Source: Aequorivita aquimaris (GTDB taxonomy: Bacteria; Bacteroidota; Bacteroidia; Flavobacteriales; Flavobacteriaceae). From it: a DNA stretch of 64,000 bases. The stretch is taken from positions 544,952 to 608,951 of the forward strand of contig NZ_JRWG01000001.1 in assembly GCF_001573155.1 (NCBI RefSeq), read 5' to 3'. The notes beneath the pieces are model-generated. The model ran no database searches and had not been told where the DNA came from. It saw nothing but the letters and a program-made list of their open reading frames with translations. Below are positions 1-9,884 of the stretch, piece after piece. The first letter of the stretch is position 1, and every line of letters starts with the position of its first letter. The position numbers were made by a program, and so were the translations under genes.

Positions 1-1079
1 GTAAAAAACTGAATACCAGTATTGAATTGTTGACTGGATCAACCAAAACTTCAAAAAGGAGAGAAATCCACGAAAAGTTGGAAAATGGTGAATTAGACAT
101 CCTAATTGGCACCCATGCCCTACTCGAAGATAAGGTAAAATTCAAAAATTTAGGCCTTGCAATTGTGGACGAACAACACCGTTTTGGAGTGGAACAACGC
201 AGCAAATTATGGCACAAAAATGACTATCCACCACACGTGTTGGTGATGACCGCTACCCCCATCCCCCGCACTCTCGCCATGAGCGTTTATGGCGACCTGG
301 ATATTAGTGTAATTGACGAGCTTCCACCGGGCAGAAAAGATATAAAAACCGTGCACCGTTTTGATGCAAATAGACTGAAGGTTTTTCGCTTTATAAAGGA
401 CGAAATTTCGAAGGGCAGACAGGTGTATATTGTGTACCCTTTGATACAGGAAAGTGAGACCATGGATTACAAGGATTTGATGGACGGATACGAGAGTATT
501 GTACGCGAATTTCCGTTGCCAGAATTTCAAGTTTCCATCGTACACGGACAAATGAAACCAGCCGACAAAGAATACGAAATGAATCGATTTATAAAAGGCG
601 AAACACAAATTATGGTCGCCACTACGGTTATAGAAGTTGGCGTAAATGTGCCAAATGCCAGTGTGATGATTATTGAAAGTGCTGAACGTTTTGGTCTTTC
701 ACAATTACATCAATTGCGTGGACGAGTTGGTCGCGGTGCCGAGCAGAGTTATTGTATTTTAATGACCAGCCACAAACTTTCGGCAGATGCCAAAACCCGC
801 TTGGAAACTATGGTACGCACTAGCGACGGTTTTGAAATTGCCGAAGTAGATCTAAAACTCCGCGGCCCCGGCGATTTGATGGGCACTCAACAAAGCGGTG
901 TGCTAAACCTTCGCATTGCAGACATCGTAAAGGATTCTGAAATATTAAAGATTGCCCGAAGCTATGCGGCACAGACCCTAAAGGCAGACCCCAATCTCGC
1001 TTCCGAAGAAAATACTCCTATCAAGAATACCTATGCCCAGCTTGGGAAGTACCGAAATATCTGGAATTATATTTCGTAA
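1..1079 (+). CDS. recG: ATP-dependent DNA helicase RecG, C-terminal part (5' end outside window)
   Basis: RecG remodels stalled replication forks and Holliday junctions as a monomeric superfamily 2 translocase. The reading frame is open from the first bases of the window (phase 3) and upstream of the first possible start, so the gene is truncated by the window edge and not by a mutation. Visible helicase motifs are DEQHRFGVEQR (motif II, DExH type), MTATPIPRTLA (motif III), VATTVIEVGVNVPNA (motif V) and QLRGRVGRG (motif VI). RGPGDLMGTQQSG near the C-terminus is typical of RecG and separates it from Mfd and PriA. About half of a normal protein of roughly 700 residues is present. The gene stands about 130 bp upstream of rel and is probably its own unit. 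Confidence 0.96.
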   Translation, partial: KKLNTSIELLTGSTKTSKRREIHEKLENGELDILIGTHALLEDKVKFKNLGLAIVDEQHRFGVEQRSKLWHKNDYPPHVLVMTATPIPRTLAMSVYGDLDISVIDELPPGRKDIKTVHRFDANRLKVFRFIKDEISKGRQVYIVYPLIQESETMDYKDLMDGYESIVREFPLPEFQVSIVHGQMKPADKEYEMNRFIKGETQIMVATTVIEVGVNVPNASVMIIESAERFGLSQLHQLRGRVGRGAEQSYCILMTSHKLSADAKTRLETMVRTSDGFEIAEVDLKLRGPGDLMGTQQSGVLNLRIADIVKDSEILKIARSYAAQTLKADPNLASEENTPIKNTYAQLGKYRNIWNYIS

Positions 1080-1170
1080 AAGAACACCTAAGTAGTTTGA
1101 TTCCCTTTTCTGAAATCGTCCATTTCCGAAGGCCCTTCACAAGCACAATGCCGTTCCCCAATTAATTTTC

Positions 1171-1201
1171 TTGCCAATTCAATTACTTTTCAATACTTTT
1201 A
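1171..1201 (+). promoter_or_regulatory. Candidate Bacteroidota promoter for rel
   Basis: TTG at 1171-1173, a 20-base spacer, then TACTTTTA at 1194-1201. This fits the TTG-N17-23-TAnnTTTG layout with a mismatch at the last base. It ends only 5 bases before the chosen ATG at 1207, so any leader would be very short. Confidence 0.4.
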
Positions 1202-1206
1202 GGTTT

Positions 1207-3411
1207 ATGACAGAAGCCGCTTTAGAAGAAGAGAAAAAGGAGCTCGCCAAGCAGTACAAACAGCTGCTCAAGATCAGTTACCGCACCCTTACCAAAGATG
1301 ATAAAAAACTGATCCGCAGCGCATTTGACCTTGCCGTTGATGCCCACAAGGAGCAACGCCGCAAAAGTGGCGAGGCTTATATTTTTCACCCTATAGCGGT
1401 CGCAAAAATTGTTGCTTCGGAAATTGGATTGGACGCTACTAGCATTGCGGCCGCCCTTTTGCACGACGTGGTTGAGGATACTGAATATTCCTTGGAGGAT
1501 ATCGAGCGTATGTTTGGCACTCCCGTGGCCCGCATTGTGGACGGGCTTACCAAGATTGCCCATATAAATATGTCTGAAGACGTTTCCATGCAGGCGGAAA
1601 ATTTCAGAAAAATGCTGCTTACCCTCAATGAGGACATTCGCGTAATCATCATAAAAATTGCGGACCGGCTGCACAATATGCAGACCATGGACAGCATGCC
1701 GCCGGACAAACAGCGGAAAATCGCTTCGGAAACGCTTTACATTTACGCTCCGCTCGCCCACCGCATTGGGCTTTACAACATAAAAACCGAATTGGAGGAC
1801 TTGGGACTGAAGTTTACCGAGCCAGATGTGTACGCAGATATTTTAGGCCGAATAAAGGAAAGCAAGGAAGAACAGGACGCCTATATAGAGGCTTTCAATA
1901 AAGTAATTAAAGACTCGTTGGATGCCGAAAATTTAGAATACGAAATAAAGGGCCGACCCAAATCCATCTTTTCCATCCGAAGAAAAATGCTTGCGCAGAA
2001 CGTCACCTTTGACGAGGTGTATGACAAATTCGCCGTGCGGATTATCTATAAAAGCAAGCCCGAAAACGAAAAATTCTTCGCGTGGAAGATTTACTCCATA
2101 GTTACCGACCATTTCCGCCCCAACCCAATACGGCTTCGCGACTGGATTTCTTCACCCAAGTCAACGGGTTACGAAGCACTGCACATAACCGTGATGGGCC
2201 CGAAAGGCCGTTGGGTAGAAGTGCAGATTCGCAGCGAGCGGATGAACGAGATTGCCGAGAAAGGTTTTGCCGCGCACTACAAGTACAAAAACAAGGAAAA
2301 GGACGACGGCGGCCTGGAAAATTGGCTGAACAAACTACAGGACACGCTGGAGAATTCAGAAATAAGCGCCGTGGATTTTGTAGAGGAATTTAAACTGAAT
2401 CTTTACGCCAAGGAAATTTTCGTCTTTACCCCGAAAGGAGACCTGTATTCACTTCCAAAAGGGGCCACAGCTCTGGATTTCGCCTTTCACATTCACACCG
2501 AAATTGGGATGCACACCCGCGGTACAAAGGTGAATGGAAAACTCGTCCCGCTGAGCCACGAGCTCAAAAGTGGTGACCAAGTAGAGGTTATTACTTCAGA
2601 TAACGCAAAACCTACGGCCAACTGGCTCAATTACGCCACCACTGGCCGTGCGCGGTCAAAGATTAAATCGTCACTGAAGGACGAAAAGAAACAGCTAGCC
2701 GAGGAAGGAAAAGTAATCCTGGCCCGAAAATTAAAATCGCTGAAATTGAACCTCGATGAAAGCCTACTCAACCAATTGGTGGTTTTCTTTAAGGTGAAAA
2801 CGAGTTTGGATTTGTACTATCGCGTTGGCGCGGGAATCATCGACAACCAAAAATTGAAGGATTTTGCCGCTTCGCGAAGCAATGCCTTTATCAGTTTCTT
2901 CAAAAATAGAATCCGAAAGCCAGACAAGCCGGAGGATGTCAACAAGGAAGAAATCACGGAAAAATTTGACCAACTAGTTTTTGGAAAGAACGAGGACAAA
3001 CTCGATTATAAAATGGCAAACTGCTGCAACCCTATTCCCGGGGATGATGTTTTCGGCTTCGTAACGGTGAATGAAGGTATAAAAGTACATAAGACCAACT
3101 GTCCGAATGCGCTGCAACTCCAGAGCAACTATAGCTACCGCATTATGCCCGCCAAGTGGATTGACAGCACACAACGCGAATTTAAAGCCGTACTCAACAT
3201 TTCGGGAATTGACACGATTGGTTTGGTAAATGAGGTAACTAAAGTAATTTCAAACAACCTTCATATAGATATGAAAAGCGTCCACTTCGACAGTAATGAC
3301 GGGGTTTTTACAGGCAAAATAGTTGTGGTGGTAAAAAACAAATCGATTCTGAACAATCTTGTGGAAAACATCAAAAAAATAAACGGAATTGATAAGGTTA
3401 CCCGGGTTTAG
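1207..3411 (+). CDS. Bifunctional (p)ppGpp synthetase/hydrolase, Rel/SpoT family
   Basis: Long RSH enzyme of 734 residues that makes and degrades the alarmone (p)ppGpp in the stringent response. Domains in order: HD hydrolase (about 50-200) with an intact HDVVED motif; synthetase (about 240-370) with GRPKSIFSIRRKM and the substrate loop around STGYEALH; TGS (about 400-465, starting EIFVFTPKGDLY); a conserved-cysteine zinc-finger region (CCNPIPGDDVFGF); and a C-terminal ACT domain. Both catalytic halves look intact, so it is likely the bifunctional enzyme. The frame opens 12 codons earlier at 1171, but that segment is not RSH-like, so ATG 1207 is preferred. Confidence 0.95.
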   Translation: MTEAALEEEKKELAKQYKQLLKISYRTLTKDDKKLIRSAFDLAVDAHKEQRRKSGEAYIFHPIAVAKIVASEIGLDATSIAAALLHDVVEDTEYSLEDIERMFGTPVARIVDGLTKIAHINMSEDVSMQAENFRKMLLTLNEDIRVIIIKIADRLHNMQTMDSMPPDKQRKIASETLYIYAPLAHRIGLYNIKTELEDLGLKFTEPDVYADILGRIKESKEEQDAYIEAFNKVIKDSLDAENLEYEIKGRPKSIFSIRRKMLAQNVTFDEVYDKFAVRIIYKSKPENEKFFAWKIYSIVTDHFRPNPIRLRDWISSPKSTGYEALHITVMGPKGRWVEVQIRSERMNEIAEKGFAAHYKYKNKEKDDGGLENWLNKLQDTLENSEISAVDFVEEFKLNLYAKEIFVFTPKGDLYSLPKGATALDFAFHIHTEIGMHTRGTKVNGKLVPLSHELKSGDQVEVITSDNAKPTANWLNYATTGRARSKIKSSLKDEKKQLAEEGKVILARKLKSLKLNLDESLLNQLVVFFKVKTSLDLYYRVGAGIIDNQKLKDFAASRSNAFISFFKNRIRKPDKPEDVNKEEITEKFDQLVFGKNEDKLDYKMANCCNPIPGDDVFGFVTVNEGIKVHKTNCPNALQLQSNYSYRIMPAKWIDSTQREFKAVLNISGIDTIGLVNEVTKVISNNLHIDMKSVHFDSNDGVFTGKIVVVVKNKSILNNLVENIKKINGIDKVTRV

Positions 3412-3551
3412 GATGAGGGATGATGAAAAAAACGTTAGCGGTTTAACATTTTCGTAAAGAAGTCATACGTCTTATGTCCTACCGTCTTAAGTCCATTTCA
3501 CGGATGATTTCATTTTCTATCATTTCGCCAATGCCACATCTAAAATTTGAG

Positions 3552-3559
3552 TAACTTTG
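3552..3559 (+). promoter_or_regulatory. -7 promoter box of the fur-like/purA operon
   Basis: TAACTTTG matches the Bacteroidota -7 consensus TAnnTTTG and lies 11 bases before the ATG at 3571. No good -33 TTG is seen at the usual distance. Confidence 0.5.
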
Positions 3560-3570
3560 CACACTTAATT

Positions 3571-4044
3571 ATGAGTTCAAAAACAGACATAAATAATCAA
3601 GAAATTGTAAAGAACGTTTTCACGGGCTTTCTTGAGCAAAAGGGGCACCGCAAAACGCCGGAACGCTACGCAATTCTTCAGGAAATTTACGACCACGACG
3701 ACCATTTTGATATTGAGTCGCTGTACATAAATATGAAGAATAAAAACTACCGCGTAAGCCGTGCCACGCTTTACAATACTATTGAATTGCTTTTGGAGTG
3801 CGGCTTGGTGCGCAAACACCAGTTTGGCCAAAACCAGGCACATTACGAAAAATCGTATTTTGACCGCAACCACGACCACGTTATTCTCGCCGATGGCGAA
3901 GTGATTGAGTTTTGCGACCCGCGGATTCACAACATAAAAAAAACCATAGAAGAGGTTTTTAATATTGAAATAACCAACCATTCACTTTATTTCTACGGAA
4001 ATAGAAAAAATCCCGCCACTACCGATGACGGGAACAATCAATAA
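3571..4044 (+). CDS. Fur-family transcriptional regulator lacking the CxxC zinc motifs
   Basis: Metal- or peroxide-responsive repressor of the Fur superfamily, 157 residues. It has an N-terminal winged helix ([20 protein letters not shown], then [15 protein letters not shown]) and a C-terminal dimerisation domain with the metal-binding stretch [15 protein letters not shown]. Classical Fur has cysteine pairs after this stretch and near the C-terminus. Here the only nearby cysteine is in EFCDP and neither CxxC pair is present, so the structural zinc site appears to be missing. The frame can start at TTG 3547, but ATG 3571 is preferred because the -7 box sits between. It ends 5 bases before purA, so the two are probably co-transcribed. 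The metal or target genes cannot be deduced. Confidence 0.88.
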   Translation: MSSKTDINNQEIVKNVFTGFLEQKGHRKTPERYAILQEIYDHDDHFDIESLYINMKNKNYRVSRATLYNTIELLLECGLVRKHQFGQNQAHYEKSYFDRNHDHVILADGEVIEFCDPRIHNIKKTIEEVFNIEITNHSLYFYGNRKNPATTDDGNNQ

Positions 4045-4049
4045 AAATT

Positions 4050-5321
4050 ATGGCAGTAGACTTACTACTTGGATTGCAATGGGGCGACGAAGGCAAAGGA
4101 AAAATTGTCGATGTCCTAACAAAAAACTATGATATAATCGCGCGTTTTCAGGGCGGGCCGAATGCGGGCCACACTTTGGAATTTGACGGCCACAAGCACG
4201 TTTTGCACACCATTCCCAGTGGAATTTTTCACGAAGGAACTATCAATTTGGTGGGGAACGGCGTGGTGATTGACCCCGTGATTTTCAAAAGGGAGCTCGA
4301 TAATCTTGCAAAATTCAATTTAGACCTTAAAAAGAGCCTGCTTATTTCGCGAAAGGCGCATCTTATTTTGCCAACCCATCGTTTATTGGACGCTGCTTCC
4401 GAAGCTTCAAAAGGAAAAGCGAAGATTGGCTCAACGCTTAAGGGCATTGGCCCCACCTATATGGACAAGACAGGCCGCAATGGTATTCGTGTCGGCGATT
4501 TGGAAATGGACAACTGGCAGGAGAAGTACCGCGCTCTGGCAGATAAGCACGAAGCGATGATTGATTTTTACAATGTGGATGTGCAATACGATTTGGCAGA
4601 CCTTGAAGCAGAATTCTTCAAAGCGGTTGAAGTATTGAAAAGCCTTACCTTCATTGATAGCGAGGAATATTTGCACCAAGCCCAAAAAGATGGCAAAACC
4701 ATTCTTGCCGAAGGCGCACAGGGATCTTTGCTGGATATAGATTTTGGAACCTATCCCTTCGTAACCTCATCAAACACTACTGCCGCAGGAGCGTGTACCG
4801 GTTTGGGCATAGCTCCCGGAAAAATAAAGGAAGTATTTGGAATTTTTAAGGCTTACACCACTCGCGTGGGTAGTGGCCCCTTCCCTACCGAACTTTTTGA
4901 CGAAGATGGCGAAACCATGGGCCGTGTGGGGAATGAATTTGGCGCAACTACAGGCCGTCCGCGCCGTTGTGGCTGGTTGGATTTGGTAGCGCTTCGTTAT
5001 GCAGTGCAAGTAAATGGCGTTACCCAATTGATTATGATGAAAGGCGACGTGTTGAGTGGTTTCGACACACTTAAAGTATGTACTGCCTATAACTATAAAG
5101 GTGAAACAATCCATCATTTTCCGTATAATATTGAAGCCGAAAACGTAACGCCGGTTTATACTGAAATGAAGGGCTGGCAGGCAGATTTAACCAAAATGAC
5201 CGAAGCCTCGCAAATGCCACAGGCCTTGAACGATTATATCGATTTTCTGGAAAAAGAACTGGAAGTGCCAATCAAAATTGTTTCCGTAGGGCCGGACAGA
5301 AAGCAAACCATTCATCGGTAA
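4050..5321 (+). CDS. purA: Adenylosuccinate synthase
   Basis: Catalyses IMP + aspartate + GTP to adenylosuccinate, the first committed step to AMP, in the cytoplasm. The 423-residue length is normal for the family. The N-terminus carries the GTP-binding GDEGKGKIVD with the catalytic Asp, then GPNAGHTL with the catalytic His. ILAEGAQGSLLDIDFGTYP and TTGRPRRCGWLD are further family signatures. It lies 5 bases after the Fur-like gene and about 30 bases before the OstA-like gene, which suggests one operon. Confidence 0.97.
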   Translation: MAVDLLLGLQWGDEGKGKIVDVLTKNYDIIARFQGGPNAGHTLEFDGHKHVLHTIPSGIFHEGTINLVGNGVVIDPVIFKRELDNLAKFNLDLKKSLLISRKAHLILPTHRLLDAASEASKGKAKIGSTLKGIGPTYMDKTGRNGIRVGDLEMDNWQEKYRALADKHEAMIDFYNVDVQYDLADLEAEFFKAVEVLKSLTFIDSEEYLHQAQKDGKTILAEGAQGSLLDIDFGTYPFVTSSNTTAAGACTGLGIAPGKIKEVFGIFKAYTTRVGSGPFPTELFDEDGETMGRVGNEFGATTGRPRRCGWLDLVALRYAVQVNGVTQLIMMKGDVLSGFDTLKVCTAYNYKGETIHHFPYNIEAENVTPVYTEMKGWQADLTKMTEASQMPQALNDYIDFLEKELEVPIKIVSVGPDRKQTIHR

Positions 5322-5350
5322 TCAATTTTTTGTTGATATTTTCGTTGCTA

Positions 5351-7123
5351 ATGACAAATAATTCTTTTTTGAAAATATCATCTTTCATAATTGTAGTCAT
5401 CGTTTTTTTCTTCGGAATTAATCTTTCCGCACAGGAAAAACAAAAGGTGGATATACAGTCCGGTTACCTTGAAATAAGGCCCGAATTTCCCGATGCCGCC
5501 ATTTACACCAAAGACGAAACCGGGCAGGTGTACATCGTGCACGAAGGTGTGGAAATGTGGTGCGACCAAGCTTTTGTTTATCTAAAAAATAATTTCGTAA
5601 AAGCCTATGGCGATGTGCGGATTACGCAAGGCGACACCGTCTCGATGAACAGCAAATACGCTGAATACAACGGAAACACGCAATTTGCTTTTGCAAGCGG
5701 TGATGTAGTTTTAACAGAACCGAAAACCACCCTTAAAACAGATACGCTTTATTTTGACAGGATAAAACAACAGGCCTATTACAGGACTGGCGGCACGGTG
5801 CAGGATACTTCCAGCGTTTTGACCAGCCGTTCGGGGAGGTATTTTGCCGAAAGTAAAAAGTACCAATTTCTTCAAAATGTAAAAATCGTAAACCCGAAGT
5901 ATACCGTTAATAGCAACCAACTCGATTTTTATTCAGAAACGGGAGATGCGTACCTATACGGCCCTTCCACCATTGTGAGCGAAACCAGTACCGTTTATTG
6001 TGAACGTGGTTATTACGATACGCGTGGTGATACGGGTTATTTCGTAAAAAATTCAAAAGTAGATTACGAAAACCGAACGCTTTACGGCGACAGCATCTAC
6101 TTTGACCGAAACAGAAGTTTTGCTTCTGCCACCAACAATATTAGGGTTCTCGACACAATCAATAAAAGTGTTATCCGCGGTCATTATGCCGAAGTTTACC
6201 GCGAAAAGGATTCGGTTTTTATTACGAAAAGAGCCGTGGCAATCACGGTTCGTGACGGCGATTCAATTTATGTGCACGCAGACACACTGCGCGTAACGGG
6301 CAAACCCGAAAATAGAATTGTAAAAGGATTTTATCGCGCCCGGCTTTTCAAACCCGGAAAAGTTGGCGACGACCCCACCAGCGGAAAATGTGACAGTATT
6401 TACGTCAACGAAAAAAGGGGAATTACAAAACTATTGCGAAACCCAGTTTTGTGGAGCGGCGAAAATCAAATGATTGGCGATACCATCCACATTCTTTCAG
6501 ATACGATAACGGATAAACTGGATACTCTCAAGGTTTTCAACAATGCTTTTTTGGTGCAAAAAGATAGCCTGGGCTTCAATCAGGTAAAGGGCGAACAGCT
6601 TATCGGACTTTTTACAAATAATGAGCTGGACACGGTAAACATCAATAAAAACGCACAAGTAATCTATTATTCCCGAGATGATAACGAGAAATTGGTCGGT
6701 ATAAACAATACGGTTTCCAGTTCCATTCAAATGTATTTGGAAGAGCAGCAAATTACCGGAATCAGGTTTATAAAAAAGGCAGATGGCAAAGTGTATCCGC
6801 CGTCAATGTTGCCTGAGAATGCGAGAATTCTTCCCGGGTTTCAATGGCGGGGCGATGAACGATTGTATTCCGTGGAAGATTTATTTAAAGGAAAACCCGC
6901 ACCCATACTCCCAAAAATTACGGGAATCCCACTGCCGAAGGACGAGGGCGAATTTTTTGAGGATATTCCCGAAGACGAAATTGAACTTCCCGAAGAGTCC
7001 AAACTTTCCCCAAAAGATTTACAAAACCGACCGGACGACCCCAAACCCGAAACTTTGGAAAGCGAGGCGAAGCGGGATTCCGTTCAGCAGAAAGCAAATG
7101 ATTCCATTCAAACCGGGAACTAA
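5351..7123 (+). CDS. OstA/LptA-like periplasmic protein
   Basis: Exported 590-residue protein with an N-terminal hydrophobic signal segment (FIIVVIVFFFGINLSAQ). The body is rich in short beta-strand repeats such as AYGDVRITQGDTVSMNSKYAEY, the pattern of OstA/LptA beta-jellyroll proteins that carry lipopolysaccharide across the periplasm. The last 80 or so residues are proline-, glutamate- and lysine-rich and probably disordered. The start is ATG 5351; an earlier in-frame TTG at 5330 would only add residues before the signal peptide. Its stop TAA overlaps the ATG of the next gene by one base, so the two are translationally coupled. A role in LPS transport is inferred from the family. Confidence 0.85.
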   Translation: MTNNSFLKISSFIIVVIVFFFGINLSAQEKQKVDIQSGYLEIRPEFPDAAIYTKDETGQVYIVHEGVEMWCDQAFVYLKNNFVKAYGDVRITQGDTVSMNSKYAEYNGNTQFAFASGDVVLTEPKTTLKTDTLYFDRIKQQAYYRTGGTVQDTSSVLTSRSGRYFAESKKYQFLQNVKIVNPKYTVNSNQLDFYSETGDAYLYGPSTIVSETSTVYCERGYYDTRGDTGYFVKNSKVDYENRTLYGDSIYFDRNRSFASATNNIRVLDTINKSVIRGHYAEVYREKDSVFITKRAVAITVRDGDSIYVHADTLRVTGKPENRIVKGFYRARLFKPGKVGDDPTSGKCDSIYVNEKRGITKLLRNPVLWSGENQMIGDTIHILSDTITDKLDTLKVFNNAFLVQKDSLGFNQVKGEQLIGLFTNNELDTVNINKNAQVIYYSRDDNEKLVGINNTVSSSIQMYLEEQQITGIRFIKKADGKVYPPSMLPENARILPGFQWRGDERLYSVEDLFKGKPAPILPKITGIPLPKDEGEFFEDIPEDEIELPEESKLSPKDLQNRPDDPKPETLESEAKRDSVQQKANDSIQTGN

Positions 7124-8307
7124 TGACTGAGGATTTCTACAAATACCAAGCGCAGACCACGCCACATCCGTTGGCGTTGGAAATTTCGCATGCCGAAGGA
7201 AGTTACATTTACGATACTTCCGGCAAAAAGCATTTGGATTTTGTAGCGGGAGTTTCTGCCTGCATGCTGGGGCATTGCCATCCGCGCGTTGTTTCGGCAA
7301 TAAAAAATCAAGCTGAAAAATATCTGCACGTCATGGTTTATGGCGAATATATTCAAGAACCCGCCGTGGAACTTGCAAAACTGCTTGCCGAAAATCTTCC
7401 GAAGAATTTAAACACAACTTATTTAGTTAACAGCGGCACAGAAGCCATCGAAGGTGCGTTAAAACTCGCCCGCCGCGCAACGGGAAGAACGCAAATTCTT
7501 TACGCAAATAATGCCTACCACGGCAACACCATGGGCTCGATGAGCGTGATGGGCTTCGAGGAGCGCAAAAATGCTTTCAAACCTTTGGTCCCGGATTGCT
7601 TCCCTGTAAATTTCAATAGTGAAGCAGATCTTCAAAAAATAAACACGGAAACGGCTGCTATTATTTTGGAAACCATCCAAGGCGGCGCTGGTTTTATCCA
7701 GCCGGAAAATGATTATCTGAAAAAAGTGCGAAAGCGTTGTGATGAAACCAGAACGCTTTTGATTTTGGATGAAATTCAGCCCGGATTTGGAAGAACCGGC
7801 AAACTTTTCGCTTTTGAACATTTCGGCATCGTGCCGGATATTTTAGTGATGGGAAAAGGCATGGGCGGCGGCTTGCCCATTGGCGCGTTTACCGCTTCAC
7901 ACGAAGTGATGGCACTGCTCCAGGAGAACCCAAAGCTGGGGCATATTACCACTTTTGGCGGAAATCCCGTGATAGCGGCTGCCGCTTTGGCAACGCTTCA
8001 GGAATTGACGGAAACTGATATTGTTCAGCAAACACTTCAAAAAGAAAAACTTTTTAGAAAATTGCTGAAACATCCACTAATAAAGGAAGTACGGGGTCGG
8101 GGCCTGATGCTTGCCGCAATGGTGGAAAGTCCCGAAATCGCTTCCGAAGTAATCCTGGCTTGCAAAGAAAGAGGATTGGTGCTTTTTTGGCTACTTTTTG
8201 AAGGTCGGGCCATCCGTATTACGCCACCACTGACAATCAGCAATGACGAAATTGAGGAGGGCTGTAAAATACTGACAGGCGTTCTAAACTCGCTTCAAAA
8301 GAGATAA
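7123..8307 (+). CDS. Class III PLP-dependent aminotransferase (acetylornithine/ornithine type)
   Basis: Fold-type I aminotransferase of 394 residues. Visible features: FVAGVSACMLGHCHP near the N-terminus, the phosphate-binding NSGTEAIEGALKLAR, the cofactor Asp in LILDEIQPGFGRTG, and the Schiff-base Lys in VMGKGMGGGLPIGA. This arrangement is that of ArgD/RocD/GabT-like enzymes, but the substrate cannot be fixed from sequence. No arginine biosynthesis genes flank it, so ArgD is not assumed. The start overlaps the OstA-like stop (TAATG), placing it last in the fur-purA-ostA unit. Confidence 0.92.
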   Translation: MTEDFYKYQAQTTPHPLALEISHAEGSYIYDTSGKKHLDFVAGVSACMLGHCHPRVVSAIKNQAEKYLHVMVYGEYIQEPAVELAKLLAENLPKNLNTTYLVNSGTEAIEGALKLARRATGRTQILYANNAYHGNTMGSMSVMGFEERKNAFKPLVPDCFPVNFNSEADLQKINTETAAIILETIQGGAGFIQPENDYLKKVRKRCDETRTLLILDEIQPGFGRTGKLFAFEHFGIVPDILVMGKGMGGGLPIGAFTASHEVMALLQENPKLGHITTFGGNPVIAAAALATLQELTETDIVQQTLQKEKLFRKLLKHPLIKEVRGRGLMLAAMVESPEIASEVILACKERGLVLFWLLFEGRAIRITPPLTISNDEIEEGCKILTGVLNSLQKR

Positions 8308-8391
8308 ATGTTGCGCAAAGCCTTTGTTTACAGGTATTTATAAACAAACCTACTGTTGATAAGTCCGTTAACAATAAACACGGCATAACAA

Positions 8392-8420
8392 TTGAACTTA
8401 TTTATACATTATTATCTTTA
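8392..8420 (+). promoter_or_regulatory. Candidate promoter of the TPR gene
   Basis: TTG at 8392-8394, an 18-base spacer, and TATCTTTA at 8413-8420 (TAnnTTTG with the last base changed), 28 bases before ATG 8449. Confidence 0.35.
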
Positions 8421-8448
8421 AAATAGAAGAAACCGTTAAACCGTGCGT

Positions 8449-9849
8449 ATGCAATTAAGTTCAAACGAGCATAACAACTTCTCGCTGGAAAGATTCGAAT
8501 CTATGCTGAAAACCAACAGCGTTCTGTTTTTCGACTCAGAGGAATTTGAGGAAATAGTGCATCACTACCTTGAAAATGGAAAAATTGCACTTGCCAAAAA
8601 AGCGACCAAATTAGGGCTGGAACAACACCCATCCTCCACAAACCTTAAGCTTTTCCAAATAGAAATGTACATTTTTGAAAACAAACTGGACATTGCTGAT
8701 GAGCTTTTGGATGAGTTGCACCAATTGGAACAAAGCAACGAGGAAATCTACATCCAAAAGGCGAATATTTTCTCGCGTCGCGACATGCACAAAGAGGCTA
8801 TCACCCTACTGGAACAGGCTTTGGAGATTACTGCCGACGAAGCCGATGTATTGTCGTTATTGGGAATGGAATATTTATTCCTCGAAGATTACGAAAATGC
8901 CAAACTCTATTTTATGAGATGTTTGGAGGAAGACGAGGAAGATTATTCCGCACTCTACAATATTATTTACTGTTTTGAATTCTTGGATGAATACGAAGCG
9001 GCCATTGATTATTTGAATGATTTTCTCAACAAAAACCCGTATTGTGAGGTAGCTTGGCACCAAATAGGCAAGCAGTATTATGAACTGAAGGACTATAAAA
9101 AAGCCCTTGCCGCCTTTGATTTTGCCATAATCAGTGACGACCGTTTTATAGGAGCCTACCTTGAAAAAGGAAGAGTGCTCGAAAAACTGAAACGATATGA
9201 AGAAGCCATTGAAAGCTACTCCATTACCTTAGGACTTGACGACCCAACTTCCTACGCATTATTGCGAATAGGGAAATGCTACGAAAAATTGGGCAATGCC
9301 GAAATGGCCATCCAGTTTTATACAAAATGTGTGGAGGAAGACTCCTTGCTTGACAAAGGTTGGATCGCCATCACCGATTTTTACATAAAGAACAAACAAT
9401 TTCAAAAAGCGCTTTATTATATAGAAAAAGCTATTAATATTGATAGTGAAAATGTGCTTTACTGGAAGCGTTATGCCAAAATAAACAATAAACTCAACCT
9501 TTTTGAAGAGGCGGAAGTCGGTTTCAGAAAGGCGTTGGAATTGGGCAATTATGAACTAGAATCTTGGTTAACCCGCGGCGATATTTTGACCAATCTCGGT
9601 GAATTTGAGGCCGCAGTGAACAATTTCAATCAATCTTTGGAATTTTATCCGGAACACGCCGAGATAGAATACCGTCTTTCAGGGCTTTATTTCACATTGA
9701 ACGAAAATGACAAAGGCGCGTTTCACTTAAAAAATGCCCTAAAATCTGAGCCCGAATTCTTGATGATTATTGAGGAACTTTTTCCGCAGGTTTACCAAAT
9801 GCCAGCGGTAGTGGAAATAATCAAAGAACACAAAAATCCTTCGCTTTAA
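8449..9849 (+). CDS. Tetratricopeptide repeat protein
   Basis: Cytoplasmic 466-residue protein built almost wholly of about ten TPR units. Examples are YYELKDYKKALAAFDFAI, YEKLGNAEMAIQFYTKCV and NLGEFEAAVNNFNQSLEF. No signal peptide, membrane segment or catalytic domain is visible. TPR solenoids bind other proteins, and the partner is unknown. GTG 8443 is a possible start two codons earlier; ATG 8449 is chosen. It precedes two DUF368 genes in the same direction but has its own spacing and a separate -7 box follows it, so a functional link is not implied. Confidence 0.9.
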   Translation: MQLSSNEHNNFSLERFESMLKTNSVLFFDSEEFEEIVHHYLENGKIALAKKATKLGLEQHPSSTNLKLFQIEMYIFENKLDIADELLDELHQLEQSNEEIYIQKANIFSRRDMHKEAITLLEQALEITADEADVLSLLGMEYLFLEDYENAKLYFMRCLEEDEEDYSALYNIIYCFEFLDEYEAAIDYLNDFLNKNPYCEVAWHQIGKQYYELKDYKKALAAFDFAIISDDRFIGAYLEKGRVLEKLKRYEEAIESYSITLGLDDPTSYALLRIGKCYEKLGNAEMAIQFYTKCVEEDSLLDKGWIAITDFYIKNKQFQKALYYIEKAINIDSENVLYWKRYAKINNKLNLFEEAEVGFRKALELGNYELESWLTRGDILTNLGEFEAAVNNFNQSLEFYPEHAEIEYRLSGLYFTLNENDKGAFHLKNALKSEPEFLMIIEELFPQVYQMPAVVEIIKEHKNPSL

Positions 9850-9855
9850 TTTCTG

Positions 9856-9863
9856 TATTTTTG
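9856..9863 (+). promoter_or_regulatory. -7 promoter box of the first DUF368 gene
   Basis: TATTTTTG is an exact TAnnTTTG match 21 bases before ATG 9885. Confidence 0.5.
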
Positions 9864-9884
9864 GGGTTTTAGCAAAATAGACCT

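Noticed and set aside
1171..1206. N-terminal extension of Rel, and similar upstream extensions of fur, sucC, pyrG, hsp20, rluF and aroE
   Set aside because: The extra codons are not family-like and often contain the promoter box; internal ATG starts match known N-termini.
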